A DNA stretch of 64,000 nt, taken from Pyxicephalus adspersus (taxonomy: Eukaryota > Chordata > Amphibia > Anura > Pyxicephalidae). This document shows positions 11,501 through 26,500 of this stretch, in pieces. The notes beneath the pieces are model-generated. The model was given only the letters and a program-made list of their open reading frames with translations, did no database searches and was not told where the DNA came from. The position numbers and the translations under genes were made by a program. Location: contig NC_092860.1 of NCBI RefSeq assembly GCF_032062135.1, positions 70,222,843 to 70,286,842 of the forward strand, in the 5' to 3' direction. How positions within the stretch are numbered: position 1 is the first letter of the stretch; every line of letters begins with the position of its first letter.

Positions 11501-14500
11501 TTCCCCACAAAAGTTGTTTCAAATAGATTTAGCCTAAGATTTAGGTTAATCTAGCAGTTGCCAGTAGTTTTTTTTTTACTGGTAATATGAACTAAAATTA
11601 GGAGAACACTAGAAAGTTGGGTTTCAATGCATGGCAATGGACCGTTAGGGCATAACACAAAATAGATGGAAAAATGAGACAAATTAAAGGGTCAGGCATT
11701 AGAAAGTTGGAACAAAATAAAGGGGGTAGGTAGAACACTGACACAATATTAGGGAATACTGGATACCTATGGCATAAATAACTAAGCAACTAGGATCTAG
11801 TGTCTTGCTGCGCCCACTTTTTTACCACCTAGCTACAGCTTCCAACAACCTGGCTTAAACAAATTTGGGGATTCTTTCATGCTGCTGCAGCTAATGGAAA
11901 TTGGTCATTATGACCATTAGGCTGAAGGTGGCCTGATTTGTAGTGCTAGTGCTTCTGCTGCTGGGTCTGCCAGTGCTGGCTGGGACAAAGGGGCTTAGGA
12001 CCAATGTAGTGGAGACTAGAGAGATGCTTGCTGGCAAGAAAAGGCACTATAATGCACTTTACAGGAAAATGCTATCCTAAGAAGGCTGCACAATGTTTGT
12101 TTATATTAGTGTGCCTCCCTTTTCAAAAGGCTTGAAAAAAATCCTTAAAATTGCAGTGATAGAAGGGGTCAGAGAGTGTGGCTATCCAGTAGTCATCTCT
12201 CTGACAGTTATACGCTTGTTATTGCACAAACAAGAGAACATACAACTTGACTTATTTGAGCATCCAGAAGATACCCTTTCAACATATTTCTACATAATCA
12301 AATGTATCTGCCTATGTATCTTACTCTTCTCTAAGGAGGCCCAAAAGGGTGAAACCTGTGTCAACCCCTATCATCATACCTGACCGTTCCTTCTTTTCCT
12401 CCCATACTCTTCATGTAGCCTGCCTCCCTCGAAGTTGTACACTCCCCACTAATACCTCCATGGTTGCTAAACAAAGGATACATGTCTTCCTTATGTTTGC
12501 TATGCTGAATTAAATCCAGAGTGGCTTTAAAAAAAGAGTGGGCTGACATTATTGATACTGCTGTTTTCCCAGCTAACAAATGTATTTGACTCCCATTGGC
12601 TTCAGCAAGCAACATGTCTTCCTAGAAAGTTGCCACTGCCCTGTGTTAAAGAAACCCCATCAGATCAGATCAGATCATAGTCTCCTCCATCTTGGTGGCC
12701 TGCATTTTGTCCACTATCCCTTTGGATTGTGACCCACTGATATTTCAATTAACAGGGTTAGGAGGGGGACCTCCCCAGACCAACTGATAACTAAGTGCAA
12801 CCCTGATTAGGGATGGATCACTTTGCTTAGATGTTAGACAAATCGAAGACCTTTTTTATTTCAGGGACCCTAAGCATGTCTCCCTGCTCCAACTGGCAAC
12901 CCACAAAATCCCAAGCCTCCACACAAAAATGTCGGATGGTTCATTACTGTTCAGGAAACACTTAGTGATATCACAAACTCCTTTAAATGGGCAGTGAACC
13001 TCGTCCAGATGGATTCACAAGTTCACCCATAAATAAGCACCATAACTACCTTAGGCAGGGTTACCTGCTTTCCCTAAATGCAAACTCTGTGTTCATCGGT
13101 GTTATTTCCATATCAGGTAAAGATTAAATGGATATCCCTACCTATAGGCCTATATTGTATACATTATGACCTCAAAATATTTTATTCTTTTTGCCTCTTT
13201 TTCAAGCCTTAGAATGAACAAAATTGTCCATTTTCTGTATTAACCTGCAACATTAGCTCACTACCTTTCTTCAGCAGAACTATAATTTCTCCTGGGCCTA
13301 ATTACACTTTAGTCTACAGACAAATCTATGATGGCTTGAAAAGATGATCTGTTTCTCCTCCATCTTTGTTTGAAAGGTTTGCAACCATTAAAATGATCAA
13401 CCTGTGTACGGTCTTCCATCTTTTTTGCATGCTCCCAATTCTAAATTCATGTTAAGATCTGTTGATTCTTCAGACCAATGACTTTTCCTATTGAACCCTT
13501 GGTCCTGGGGGGACGCTTGTCATTGCCCTCTCCTGCCCCTCCCTTGCAGTAGAATAAATTGTGTGAACAGCGTCCTGCTTAAGACAAGCTGTAGGAACAT
13601 CCATGCTCAGCAGGAGTGGTGCTTGAAAATGGAGTGCGATTGCACCACCCCCCTCCTGGATCCCAGTGCTCACATTAGCCTGGTGAAAGAATCAGTGCCC
13701 ATCTTGGCCGCATGGCCTGGGCATTCTACAACTCTAACCCCCATACAGCACTACATATTACCAGTGCTGCCACAAACACCCCTCTTTACCACTGGAAGCT
13801 CTCCTCCTTTTTTATTCTGGCCAGGCATTCGGGACGAGCTACCTACACTTACCCGGCTGTTGAGTACAGTTGGGAATCTGGACCCTGTCTGTTACCTCTC
13901 ATTATCTTTTTTGCTTTGTGATCAGGATTGGGTTGTACCTCACTAATAAGCAACACGGCCTCCAGCTTCACCTAGTGGTATTTTAAGGCACTGCCTTCAC
14001 TTGGCACAACCTCTTTACTGAACTTTCTACTTTGGTGTGGGAAAATTGCTTTATAAATTTCTTTGAGTTCCTGGCTGCTCATATCAGGGAATGTAAAAAT
14101 ACATCACACGCGCAACACCAAATAATATGGGCAAATCAAACTAAGCCACAGGGAACTCACCACTACAGTCTGTCCAGCAGCAAGACACACCATTGAACGA
14201 ATTAAATCCTTTTTATCACTGGCCCCTTTGCTGGGATCACAACCTTCACAAGAGGTCTCTATAATTTGCTACTCCCCTACTTTGACAACATTGATTAATA
14301 CTACCGAACTACTTTGATCCATTGATTCAGCCCTGCAACATGTTTTCGCCAAAACTACATTAATATCAAAACTAGAGCAGAGAGTGAGTGACCTAGAGGG
14401 CCAAATTTTGGAACACCAAGTGACAATTACTGAGCAAAAAGATCAACTGTCCTCCCTATTAGAAAAATGCGAGGGTCTAGAAAATACAAACAGACATTCT

Positions 14501-17500
14501 AACCTGTGTTACCTGGACATCCTGGAAACCAACAAACAGCATCTACAACACTTCCTGTTGGTGGATTTGATGTAAGCTTTGCAACTGGAACCCCTTCTGG
14601 GCAAGTGCAATCAAAAGGGTACATCGCATTGGTCCAGAAAGACTGATAACTTTGGCAAAACCACACCTAGTAATTGAAAAATTTTTCCATGGCCTGGACG
14701 ATGAACTCCTCTTATCTGCTTTGCTGTTTCCAGCTAAACTGAGAGTCATTATCGGTGGATTCCTCATGATACTTGAGGATACAGATACATTGCTAGCCTG
14801 TCTTCAGGAATCATTTTAATCCTTACCAGAGGATAGATTATCTGAGTTATTACAGTACTATTGAGGTTGCCTCAATTTTTAACATTACGTATTTATCTTT
14901 GCAGTTCAGCAATTTTATATGTCTTTGACACTTCCACTTACGGTTTGTAACTAGACTCTTGTCCCCAATTAGTGGGGATTATCAGGCTGGTGCCTATTTT
15001 TAAGCTGATCGCCTTCCCTAAAACGGATAGAATGTTTATAAATTGTTAGGAAAATAGGTTGTTTTGTTACTGCTGTTTGTAAAAGATTAAAATGCAAGTA
15101 CTTTATTTAGGGATATTTCAGTATGGTTTAGCAGGGTTGTGTTATCTGTGGCCGATATTGAGTTTACTATCCTAACAAAACTGATGAAAGGGACAGTCTT
15201 GTCATTTTTATATGACAATTGTACTTTCATGTACAATTTATTAACCTATCCTACCTGGCTCATGGGTAGAAGAAGTGCTCACTACCAACACAATGAAAGA
15301 GGTGTGGCCATTGTTTTCTGATAATCCTTGGCCTTCCAAAAAGTAAAGACAGTGATAAATCCTATATCATGATATAAATACTAATGAAAATTAAGGTCCA
15401 AGACATGATCTATGCGCTACTTAATTTGTACGCCCCCTAATAGCCTAAACTCACAATTATTTTCACATACCCCTTTCCAATGCCTGCCCAAACCTATTAG
15501 AAGCGAGAGATTTTAGAGTAAAACTAAACCTTGACTGATCACACCCACAGGCCCCCACCACTGAGATGCAATTTATTGCCTCATAAATTCCCTACCAATT
15601 TTAGACCCATGGCGAGTTTGAAACCCAACATCACGAGAGTACCCATGTTAGTCTAAAGCCCGCAAAACCTTTTCTAGGATTGATTACTGTCAAATTATTT
15701 CTTACTAACATTGATTAGCTATTACTCCTTTCCATTTTTCTATCTGATCATGCTCCATTGGCATTACTGCGCCCTATTTCTTTTACTTTCACATGGCGTT
15801 TCCCCGTTAAGCCATATATAGTGAACTCTGGGCAAACTTCCAGGATGATATTATACAACACTGAGATACCTCTTCTTCTTCAAATTGCATTCTATGTAGC
15901 TAAAACCAATGCTAAAGAAACCAAGCTTCGCAAGTCACTTTGGGAAAATGTAACAGCAACTTACTGTGTACATACGAATAGCCCTAATGAAGATACAAGC
16001 TTCCTTAATTTTAGGCAACCACCCACATACACAAGCCCCTAATAAAGCAACATACACTCAATATAAATACTATCGCTAGGACAACAAGACAGATTCCCTT
16101 TTAGCTAATTTAGCAACACCCTCAGTACCCAAACAAACTATTCATATGCCAAAACTCCCAACCACAGGCACAAAATACTACACAAACGAAATTGTGCAGC
16201 TATTAGAACAATATTTCTCACAAATTTACTCAGCTGTCCCTCCTGACCTAGAAAAGGTGGATGCTTTCTTACAAAGGGTTAACTTTAACCAACTCTCTCA
16301 CCATTGCAACAAACTACTTTGAATGCCCTGATTAACATACAAGAAATGTCGAAAGCATTCAGAGATCGTCCTCTGGGAAATGTACTGGGTCCTGATGAAC
16401 TCCTAGCTAAATTTTATAAACCTTTAGAGCAATACATTTTACCATTTCTGAAAGAGATATTCAATGACTTCTTCACTAATCAAACCCCATTCCCAACCTT
16501 TATGGAAGCTTACACCTTGCTCATATTGAAACCTTTCAAAGACCCTCTTATTGACCTTCTATAGCTCTTTTGAACACATATTATAAATATGGCCTTAATA
16601 ATTGCCAACAGATGGCTGGGGATCACTACAGGAATATACCGCCATAGCAGATACCACCCTACCATACAATTAAAATCATTTATTGAGCCTTTACGTGAAG
16701 AAGGCAAATGATAAAATCCTTTGGACCTACCTACACTCAATTTTGATGTAATTAGAGAAATTGGTGCCCAGTTCTAAACTTACAATAAATATCTGTATAA
16801 CTACCCCACTACACATTCTTTAGTAAACAATCAACTTTCTCAACCCATACCTATGAACACTGGTACTCGACAGGGATGTCTAATCTCCTCTAGTGTTCAA
16901 CTTACCCCCAGACCCACTACTGTGCATTCTGGAAAAAGATTAACAATTCTGAGGCAATAAATTTGGCACCACGGAAATGAAGTAACAGCATTTGCATATG
17001 ATATTCTTTTATTCATTTCTGAACCAGTTATTTATTTCCCTCCTAGTTACCATGCAGCTATTCCAAACATTTAGTCTGCAGTTATATCAATCATTTTGAC
17101 AAATCCATAGCCGCCCTTCTTTACCCCAAACGTAAACTTAATTGGAGTTCACAGTATCCTTTCCAATAGGCAAAATCACATTTTCGGTACTTAGGAGTGC
17201 AGATCCCCAGAAATCTCGCTAATTCATATGAAGTTAATTCTCACCAACCATGAGAGCTTGGTCCTCGCTCACATTTTCATTCATGAGCAGAGTATCCTTG
17301 GTTAAAATGATAGTATTTCCCCGCCTGCTTTTCCTTTTACAAACTGTTGCAGTATATTTGTCCCTCCAAAAGTTGAAAGAAATCATCCTCATATTCCGAC
17401 AATTAATTTAGGGAGGCAAGTGTACTGCAGCCAGCCATAGAGTTCTCCAACAACCAACATCCATGCAGGCCTTAATTTACCAGACATAGCCCTATATAGT

Positions 17501-20500
17501 CAGGTGGCACTGCTGCAAAGCTTTAAAAGATTGAATCCCTTCGACCTCTTACTATACATATACTCAAATAGACTTTAATCTTCATCCTCTATATTCATAA
17601 AAACTTCTCAGTCCTCTTTTGTATTCAATATGGCAACTATGCCTCAATTAAAGAAGAAATTCTCATTTATGTCGAACAGCATATTGCTTCTGATTCAAAC
17701 TAGAGTCTGTAGTGCTTGAATGACCAAAGTCCCAAGCCTTCCAAAGTAATTTCAAAATTCTACCACATCTTGTGGTAGATGAGCTAGATTATTCAAAAAA
17801 CAGCCAGGGATTGACAGATATTTCTCAGAAGTACCTAAGCTCCTCAAAATGTACCGGGTTTCATGGAAAGCTATCACAGCAATACAATACTGAGAAATGT
17901 TTTCCCGTCCCTTCCACAAAGCTTACTTATTCCCTAGATGAGCTTACCATATAGGTTTGACAAATTTGGATACTTGTTTAAAATGTGGAACGCCATCAAC
18001 ATATCTATATCGCAATGTATGGGAATGCCCGGTGATTAAAAATTTTTAATAAACTACTTGCCATTTACACCAGAATGGCCTATATTGGGTATTGCGGAGA
18101 AGAATGGAACCCAGTTCTCCAAAGGGGCACGCAGATTGTTTTTACTCCTATCGTCAGTGGGGAAAAAAATTATCTTACATTGCTGGATCTCAACTTTCCC
18201 ATCTTCGATGTGTCTCTTTTTAACAAAACATCATGGAATGGATTGAAGTCTCCCTTCACGAAGATACAAAAATGCAAGTGTATTTTGAAACATGGGAAAG
18301 CTTTTATAATACCCTCTACAATCCCACTAAAACTCATGTATATAACTGCTTCTGTCACACTTCTTGGTATCTTTGCAGAACCGTAGAAGGTGATCCTCCT
18401 ATTTTATTACACAACTGATTTTATTACACAACAACTTCCAGAACCATAATCTTGACAACTCCATTTGTTTCAGCCACAAGCTATTTATTTCTGCCTTCAC
18501 CTAATGTATCTTAACCCTTTGTTTAAAGACTGGTTAAAAAAAACTTTTTTTTTGGTAATATGTAATATGGCCTACTCAGTTTTTAGAATGCAACAACCAT
18601 GCAACTTTATCATTGAAGACTATGTAAAAAATGCCCCTAAATATACTACCATTTATTGTACTTGTCCTGTATTTCCATGTATGTATATTGTTAAAGTATT
18701 TTGTATTGTATTTTCAACAGTTGACTTCAATAAAAAAAATACATTAAAAATGTTATTTTGTTTATTAGCTATATTGTGTTTTGTTACTTTACCAAATTTT
18801 TTTTTAACATTGTTAAATTCAGATAATCGATGACTGTTTCCTTTCTTGTACAGTCCAATACTGTGTATGTAATGTTAAATTCTAGCAGGTAGATATGTAG
18901 ATCAATTTATGGAATGGGGATCATTGTGTCTCTGCAAGGGCAGAAGAGCTTTTTCTAGCAACATACAATCTGCGGAAGTTCCATCACAGCTTGGTTTGAA
19001 AAGTAACGTTGACTTGGTATCTTCCAGGAGCATTTTTTTTTTATAAGTTTTTTTAAATTAGCTGGCTTTTACCAACTTGTATGGCATTGACAGTACCACT
19101 GGTAGCTTAGTTGGGAGAATGGCCAGCTGGCATGCCAATGGATGGCCGGGAGCATACTTCTATTTCCTGGACAGACATCCTCCAGTGGAGGAGTGGTATG
19201 AAAAAGTGAAGGAAGGGGAGGGCTCTGTGGGAGAGGTGAAATTGGCCCTTCCTGTACATCTATAATGTTAATTTCCTGCGCTGATAATGACTGACTCTCA
19301 TGACCAACAACACCGCAGTAGTAGCAAAAACATTTTTTTTTTATCCCTTTAAGATATGGATGGTGGATGACAAGTATATGGTAGGATTTCCTAAATAAGC
19401 AGATGATGCTTCTTTATGTGCTGGATGAGGGGAAATAATGTGTGCCCAGTGGCTTACAGTTTACCCTATATTTATGTATGTTACACACAACAAAAGATAA
19501 ATTATGCACTGACTTAAAAAAGGTCCACACAGGGGGACTCTTGATGAACTAAACTCTAACAAATTGAAGCTGTCAGGGCTGTGTGAGTCAGAGGTAACTG
19601 CACATTCAAAAGTCAGAAACCTGTAACTTTGAGAACTCCTGCCTTTCAAAAACTTGATTTTTTCCAGATGGATGTTACTGAACAGTACCTTAGTCATTTT
19701 CCTCACTACTGTATTTATTCAATTCCCATTTTATATCCGAAACAACATCACCATCATAGTTTGATTCTGACTTATAGCATGCCGAAAATTTGACACTAAG
19801 TGCTGCCAAGTATACCTGCTGTTATATGGGACACCACTACTGCCACCAGCAGAAGCAGCTGATCTAATACCGTGAAAAACAATTGTGCTATGCCAATGCT
19901 ACCAATGCTTCTTCAGCTCTTATAGCTCCTCCTGATTTAATAAATGCTGTGCATTATCACACGGCTCCTCTACCTCATCAGCTCTTTTTGTCCTGTGATT
20001 CACACAAATTACTTGTCTTGATTTCTTGAGAGAAAGAATCATCTTCTCAAAACAGAATGGCCATTTAAAAACCTGTGTCCACTTTGAAGCTTGGGGGGAA
20101 TCTGTCTTTCTATCTTGTCTGGGTATGCATGTTTTAACCTCTTTCTGTCCTTTACCATTGGTGGTGTGCTTAGTAGTGGTGCTGGTGTTCTGCTAGCTGC
20201 TTTGATTTTTACTTGCTGAAGATTTGCCCCCAGGTACTTTTTCCAAGTACTAACTGTCCCTATCCCTCTAGTGGCTTAAATAGCAAGAAAAATGGAGAAG
20301 CCTGATATTGATCTAGTCACTGGGTATCTATGAAAGCTGACTGTAAGATCAGGCAAGGAGCTATCCAGCACTTCAGGTGGCTTAGTAGGAAAAGATACCC
20401 TGGGTTTGGATCCTGACAATTTGTTTGGTGAACCTAAAATTTAAACACCTGCTAAAAATGTTACACCATTATGTTAACAGGTAAAGTATTGTATATTTTT

Positions 20501-23500
20501 AGAAAGCACACATTGTACAATAGAAATGTTTTTCTCCAAGGGATCCAGGTAACTCCAAGTCTTTGAACTTGTTTACAGTATTGGTTATAATTCAATGAGT
20601 GTTGGTGTCTGTAATAAGCAATTATCAGTCATTTTGCTAATGAATTTTTTCTTTTTTGAAGTTAAATAGGTTGATTTGTTTTAGTAACTGTTGAGGTTTT
20701 GCTGTCATGCCTGTTCTAAAGTTTCTGATCACTCTTAGGCATCCTTACACAATCACAGTGGTATTTAAGTCCTGATGTTGGCTTTTTATTTTGTCTTTGG
20801 TCTTGGCAATTATGCTGGAAAGGAGTTGCAATTTTCAGGCTTCACTAGATGCATGCTGTAGTTATGCGAAGATGACTAAAGAATATTTAGAATAAAAATG
20901 ACAAGATAGATGGCAGAATTGACTAAAATATCATTTTTCTGTCTTAGTAGATTTTCTTTAAATATGCGCTGTCACCTTGTCAGCTCGCTTTTGTCCATGA
21001 TCCTCTGTAGCAATAAAATATTCTTGGCCTAACAAATTGCTAGTAGGGGTAATCACTCTCACAGAGGTGATATTCTCCACCATACTCTGAAGTGTCTTTA
21101 AAATTTTCTAAGTTGATCTTGGTCTTTGGTTTTTGAGTATAACTGAAAAGTACCTCATTGATATTTGGAAAAAGAATATTCTTTTGTTTAGCAAAAATTT
21201 ATGTAGAGTTTGCATGAAATTATTTGCAAAGTAAATCAAATTTATTTTAATAAATCAAGTTAAATATGCTAAACTTCACATTTTCTATTTTGCACATTCC
21301 TTTTACAGACTGTGAAACGTCCACGAACAATTCAACTTCCTGTAAGCAATTCTGTACCCCCAGTCTCCACAGGCCCTACTCAAAGCTCCAGGGTGTCTCA
21401 CACGTCAGAGCTTATGTATTCAAGTTCACTTGATAAAGAAGGAAAAGAGGAAGTGGATTCTTCTGGAGCCTGGAGAGAGAGACATGAGAGCTTCAGCAGG
21501 GAGCCACATGATGATACTGCAAGAGGTTATGAAGGGGATTCTTCCAGTGGACGTAGCTCAGGGGGATCTATTCATTCATCTTACCATACGAGACATCACA
21601 AGATGAAGAGTGTTGGAAGTGGAGTAGGAAATTATTCAAAAAAGAGAACTGGCAGAGAGAGACAAGGCTCTGAAAGGGACTCAGTTGGCTCAAACAGATG
21701 GAGAGAAACAGTTAGTAGTAGGGGGTACTCCGATAGTGATGCTGGAGACTATTCAAAAACAGACTTGGGAAGTGATATTGCAGAAAGGCCTTTTAGCGGT
21801 CTTGAACTTGTGTCTGGTTTCAAGCGATTGCCAATTCAGGATGTGCCCTCCAAACCTGTTAAAACTATATTAGTGAAACACACAGAAAACCAAGGTATGT
21901 TATACTTTATTGACATTGGTTTCCTTACACACTTGTTCTTCCTTGAGCCTAGTTACATAAACTACAAAATAACAGTGAATTTCACTGGTTTCTTCTATAT
22001 AAAATGTTTCTTTTATGTTACAGAATATGGTTTGAAGCTTGGTAGTCAAATCTTTATTAAACATATCACAGACACAGGGCTGGCTGCTCAGGAAAAGTCC
22101 CTACAGGAGGGAGATCTTATTCTTAAGGTATTTAAAATGATCTTTTTTTTCACCACTACTGATCTTTTCTGAATGAATATATATATATATATATAATTGT
22201 AGAGCATATGAAAACCGTGGTTTAACGTTTGGCATCCTTTAAACCATGTGGAGCCATATTTACGAATAATTCATGATCATTGATGATGTTTTGGGTAACT
22301 TAACCAACTCTAACCAAGAAAATAACATATTTATCAGTATATTTGTCTATAGTAAAAAGCTAGGTTATGACACAGTGTTTTTTTTTTTTTTTTTTCTTTT
22401 CTTTAATCCTCTATCTGGATAATGCAGTCACTATTAAAAGCATGTCCAAGATCACAAGACACAATACAGAATTTTTGTTTGAAAAAGATATGTTTATGTA
22501 AATAATTAGATTTACCGTATTTTTCGCCGTATAAGACGCTCCGGAATATAAGACGCACCCAATTTTAAAGGAGGAAAATCTAGAAAAAAGGATTCTGAAA
22601 GGGTATTCCCCTTCTGATCACTCATGTGCCATTTAAATTCCCTTTCTGATCACTCTGTACCTTTCAAATTCCCTTTGTGATCACTCTGTGTCATTCAAAC
22701 TCCCCTTCTGTTCACTCTGTCATTCAAATTCCCCTTCTGATCACTCTGTGCTTTTTTTCTATTGTACGGCAGTTAGGACAGGGAACAGCAGGTGGCGCTG
22801 TGCCGGCTTCTTTCGCTTTGCTTTACAGACAGGAGACAACACGATGCTGGCAGAGGAGAGAAGAGAGACACGCTGCAGCCAGAGACACACGCAGGATCGG
22901 GTATCGGGTGAGTATAATATTTTAAATATTTTTTTTAACACATTTGTCGTATAGGACGCACTAACTTTTCCCCCCAAGTTTTGGGGAAGAAAAAGTGCGT
23001 CTTATACGGCAAAAAATACGGTACATTCATCATACGTATTATACACCTAAATTGGATAGTTTGGGATTCAATATACATTCATATACATTGTTCTAATAAA
23101 AATAATATACAATATCATACTGTATATACATATCTGCTTTTGAAATTATAGTACATTCATTCATTTTGATCTAGTATCAATAATATGAAATATCATACTG
23201 TGTGTGTATGTATACAGTTAGGTCCATAAATATTTGGACAGACAACTTTGAAAAGTTGTTTTTTTCAAAGTACAAAGTTGAACTGCAGACTTTCAGCTTT
23301 AATTCAGTGGTTTGAACAAAAATATTGCATAAAATGTTAGGAACTAAAGGCTTTTTTTTTTTTAATACACAATTACTAAATTTCAGGGGCTATTGGACCA
23401 TTGAATCAAAGGCTATTTCATGGGCATGCAGATGAAACAAGCCATGCTTTAGCTGCAAAAACAGAAATAACCCATCCGAGAAATTGCTACAATATTAGGA

Positions 23501-26500
23501 GTGGCAAAATCTACAGTTTGTTACATCATGAGAAAGAAACAAAGCACTGGTGAACTCAGCAACGCCAAAAGACATGGACATCAACAGAAGACAACAGTGG
23601 TGGATGATCGCAGAATCATTTCCATGATGAAGAGAAACCCCTTCACAACAGCCAACCAAGTGAACAACACTCTCCAGGAAGTAGGCGTATCGATATCCAA
23701 GTCTACCATAAAGAGAAGACTGCATGAAAGTAAATACAGAGGGTGCACTGCAAGGTGCAAGCCACTCATAAGCCTCAAGAATAGAAAGTCTAGATTGGAC
23801 TTTGCTTATAAACATCTAAAAAACCCAGCACAGTTGTGGAAAAACATTCTTTGGACAGATGAAACCAAGAAAACCTTTACCAGGATGATGGCAAGAAAAA
23901 AGTATGGAAAAGGCGTGGAACAGCTCATGATCCAAAGCATACCACATCATCTGTAAAACGTGGCTGGGCATGCATGGCTGCCAGTGACTCCGGGACACTA
24001 GTGTTTGTCGATGATGTGACACAGGACAGAAGCAGCCAAATGAATTCTGAGGTGTTCAGAGACATACTGTGTGCTCAAATCCAGCTAAATGCAGTGAAAT
24101 TGTTTGGGAGGTGTTTCATAATACAGATTGACAATGACCCAAAACATACAGCCAAAGCAACCCAGGAGTTTATTAAAGCAAGTGGAAATCTTCTCACCTG
24201 ATCTGAACCCAATTGAGCATGCATTTCATTTGTTGAAGACTAAACTTCGGACAGAAAGGCCCACAAACAGCAACTGAAAGCTGCTGCAGTAAAGGCCTGG
24301 CAGAGCATTAAAAAGGAGGGAACTCGGCATCTGGTGATGTCCATGAGTTCAAGACTACAGGCTGTCATTGCCAGCAAAGGGTTTTCAACGAAGTATTAGA
24401 AATGAACATTTTATTTTCAGCTTTTTAATTTGTCCAATTACTTTTGAGCTTTTGAGTTGTGATTGATTGTGTGATCTGCTTTATTGATTTTAAACTGTAC
24501 TAAATGTACCACTGATTGTTCTCTTAAATTAAATTAAAGAGTTATGAGTTTATCTACGTCTTTACACCACTGAGGAAGCCACTAGATGAAACACGTCAGG
24601 CTACAAAATTCATAATTTTGAATTAAAAAAAACACCACGTGTTTATTTCACCTAAATACAATGACACAAACCCCAATATTTTTCTTTTATTGGCAAAATT
24701 CAGTTTTTACAGCTACTATCTGGGGATCGCTAAAGAGCAGTGACAGAAGAGAAGGAACAATAAAGAGCTTGCAACAATGTTAGATGACATAGTAATAGAC
24801 ATTGAATCAGTCATTTAAAGTTTTGTTAAACACTGAAATGCAAAATACATTTTTATTTTATAGATTAATGGAGTTACAAGTGAAAATATGTCTTTGGCTG
24901 ACACTCGCCGGCTTATTGAGAAGTCAAAAGGCAAACTTACACTCACAGTTTTAAGGGATAATCGTCAATTTCTTGTTAACATTCCTCCAATTAATGACAG
25001 TGAGAGTGAGGACGGGAACTCCATTCTTGACAGTAAGTGATATTTAGATACCATCTTTCCCATAATGTGTAAAACTTGAAATAGGTGTCTGAAAGTAGTC
25101 GTTGTAGATAAACTCTTGGGTAAAAAATTGAAAATTTTTAATGGTCAAAATAAAGCTTAAAAATTGGTTGTTTGAGTATCTTGATGACTGTAGTTTACAT
25201 CCATTTTTTGATTAACCTGAACTTTTAATGTTTGTGACCCATGGCATTATAGATTTTGAAGGTAAGAACACATCGAGCTTGGTTTACTTTCAAAGCAGAT
25301 GGGGCAGAAACTGATTTCCACGTGTGTGGTAAACAGTGAGAAAATGAGCATAGTTTACTTGCCAGAGGTATTAGGATAGAAATTGGGGAAATATAGGAGA
25401 TAAGTGACTAAATCAAAAGTGATATAGAGGCCCATAAAGCTGGCTACACACGTGCAATAATTGTCGTTGGAAAGGATCTTTCATGATTTCAGGACTGCAC
25501 GATGCATGAACGAATGCTGTACATACAGCACCGCTCTATGGAGGGGAGGGGGAGAACGACGGAGCGGCACCTCACTGCATGCTCTCCCCCTTCGCTTCCA
25601 TTACGAACGTTTGTCGTCCATTGTCTGTGGATCTGCCCGGATGGTCGTTCAGATGATGAGAGACGGGTGCTGTACACACGCCAGATATTCTCGTATGATA
25701 TCAGCCCTGAGCTGATTATCGTACGAGAAGCATTGCAAGTGTGTACGTAGCCTAACACTTCAAATACATAGGATGAACTGATCTCGGCATTCCTGTTTAT
25801 GATGCCTGTTCCAGAAAATCTGTTTTAAATGACCTCTGTGAACACAATAGCAGTGATCATTACAGTGAAGAAAGACAATGGGAAATTGCTGGAGTACCAT
25901 CTGAAAATTGTTTTGTATGCATTTTCTCTGTTCTTATAGCAAGTATTTCCAAGACACTTTCCCAACAGAAGCATAGGGAAATTGTGTGAGGACAATTGTT
26001 TATTACAATGAAGGAGTTTATAAATAGAGGAAACCAGCCCCTCCCTACAGATCTTTATAGAGGAGTAAGCTTGGGTATTGTGGGGAAAGTAATGAAACAA
26101 CCGAACAACCAAATTTGTAGGTAGGCATAAATTGAGAATTGAGTTATCTCATATTTGAAAATACAAAGCCTCTCTAAAGGGGATAGACTAGATAGCATAG
26201 ATGAAATCAGGCCTGTTCCTTCCAGGGTTAAAACTGGAGAAAGGCTTTCAGGGATAAAGGTTGTAAGAATGAATGGTATATTGTTGTAATAAAAAAAAAA
26301 ATCTTGCTTCAGGCTTACAAAGGGTGCCTAATGCAAACTCCTGACTTTCCAGTGAATTTCAAAAAAGTTACTTAAATAATCCAAAATAAATTACATTGAA
26401 ATTACCACTCGAGCACATTTGATATTATTATTAATATTGGGGGATGACAACAATCTGAGCAGCTTTTAAAACTGGCAATTCCACCACCAAAATGTCTTTG

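Noticed and set aside
13491..13946. 151-residue open frame on +
   Set aside because: No recognisable domain. It overlaps the 5' part of the decayed L1-like element and shows no splice or start support as a host gene.
21312..22172. 286-residue continuous frame read as one exon
   Set aside because: It spans exon 4, a 129-bp intron and exon 5 of tjp3. Good donor and acceptor sites and ZO-3 similarity on either side show splicing. Kept only as a retention finding.
22677..22977. Overlapping open frames on both strands inside the 507-bp MITE
   Set aside because: They arise from the minisatellite and the MITE interior; no protein family fits.
25461..25758. Three overlapping open frames of 82-89 residues
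   Set aside because: They lie in a GC-rich MITE with inverted ends. Frames open on both strands reflect composition and symmetry.
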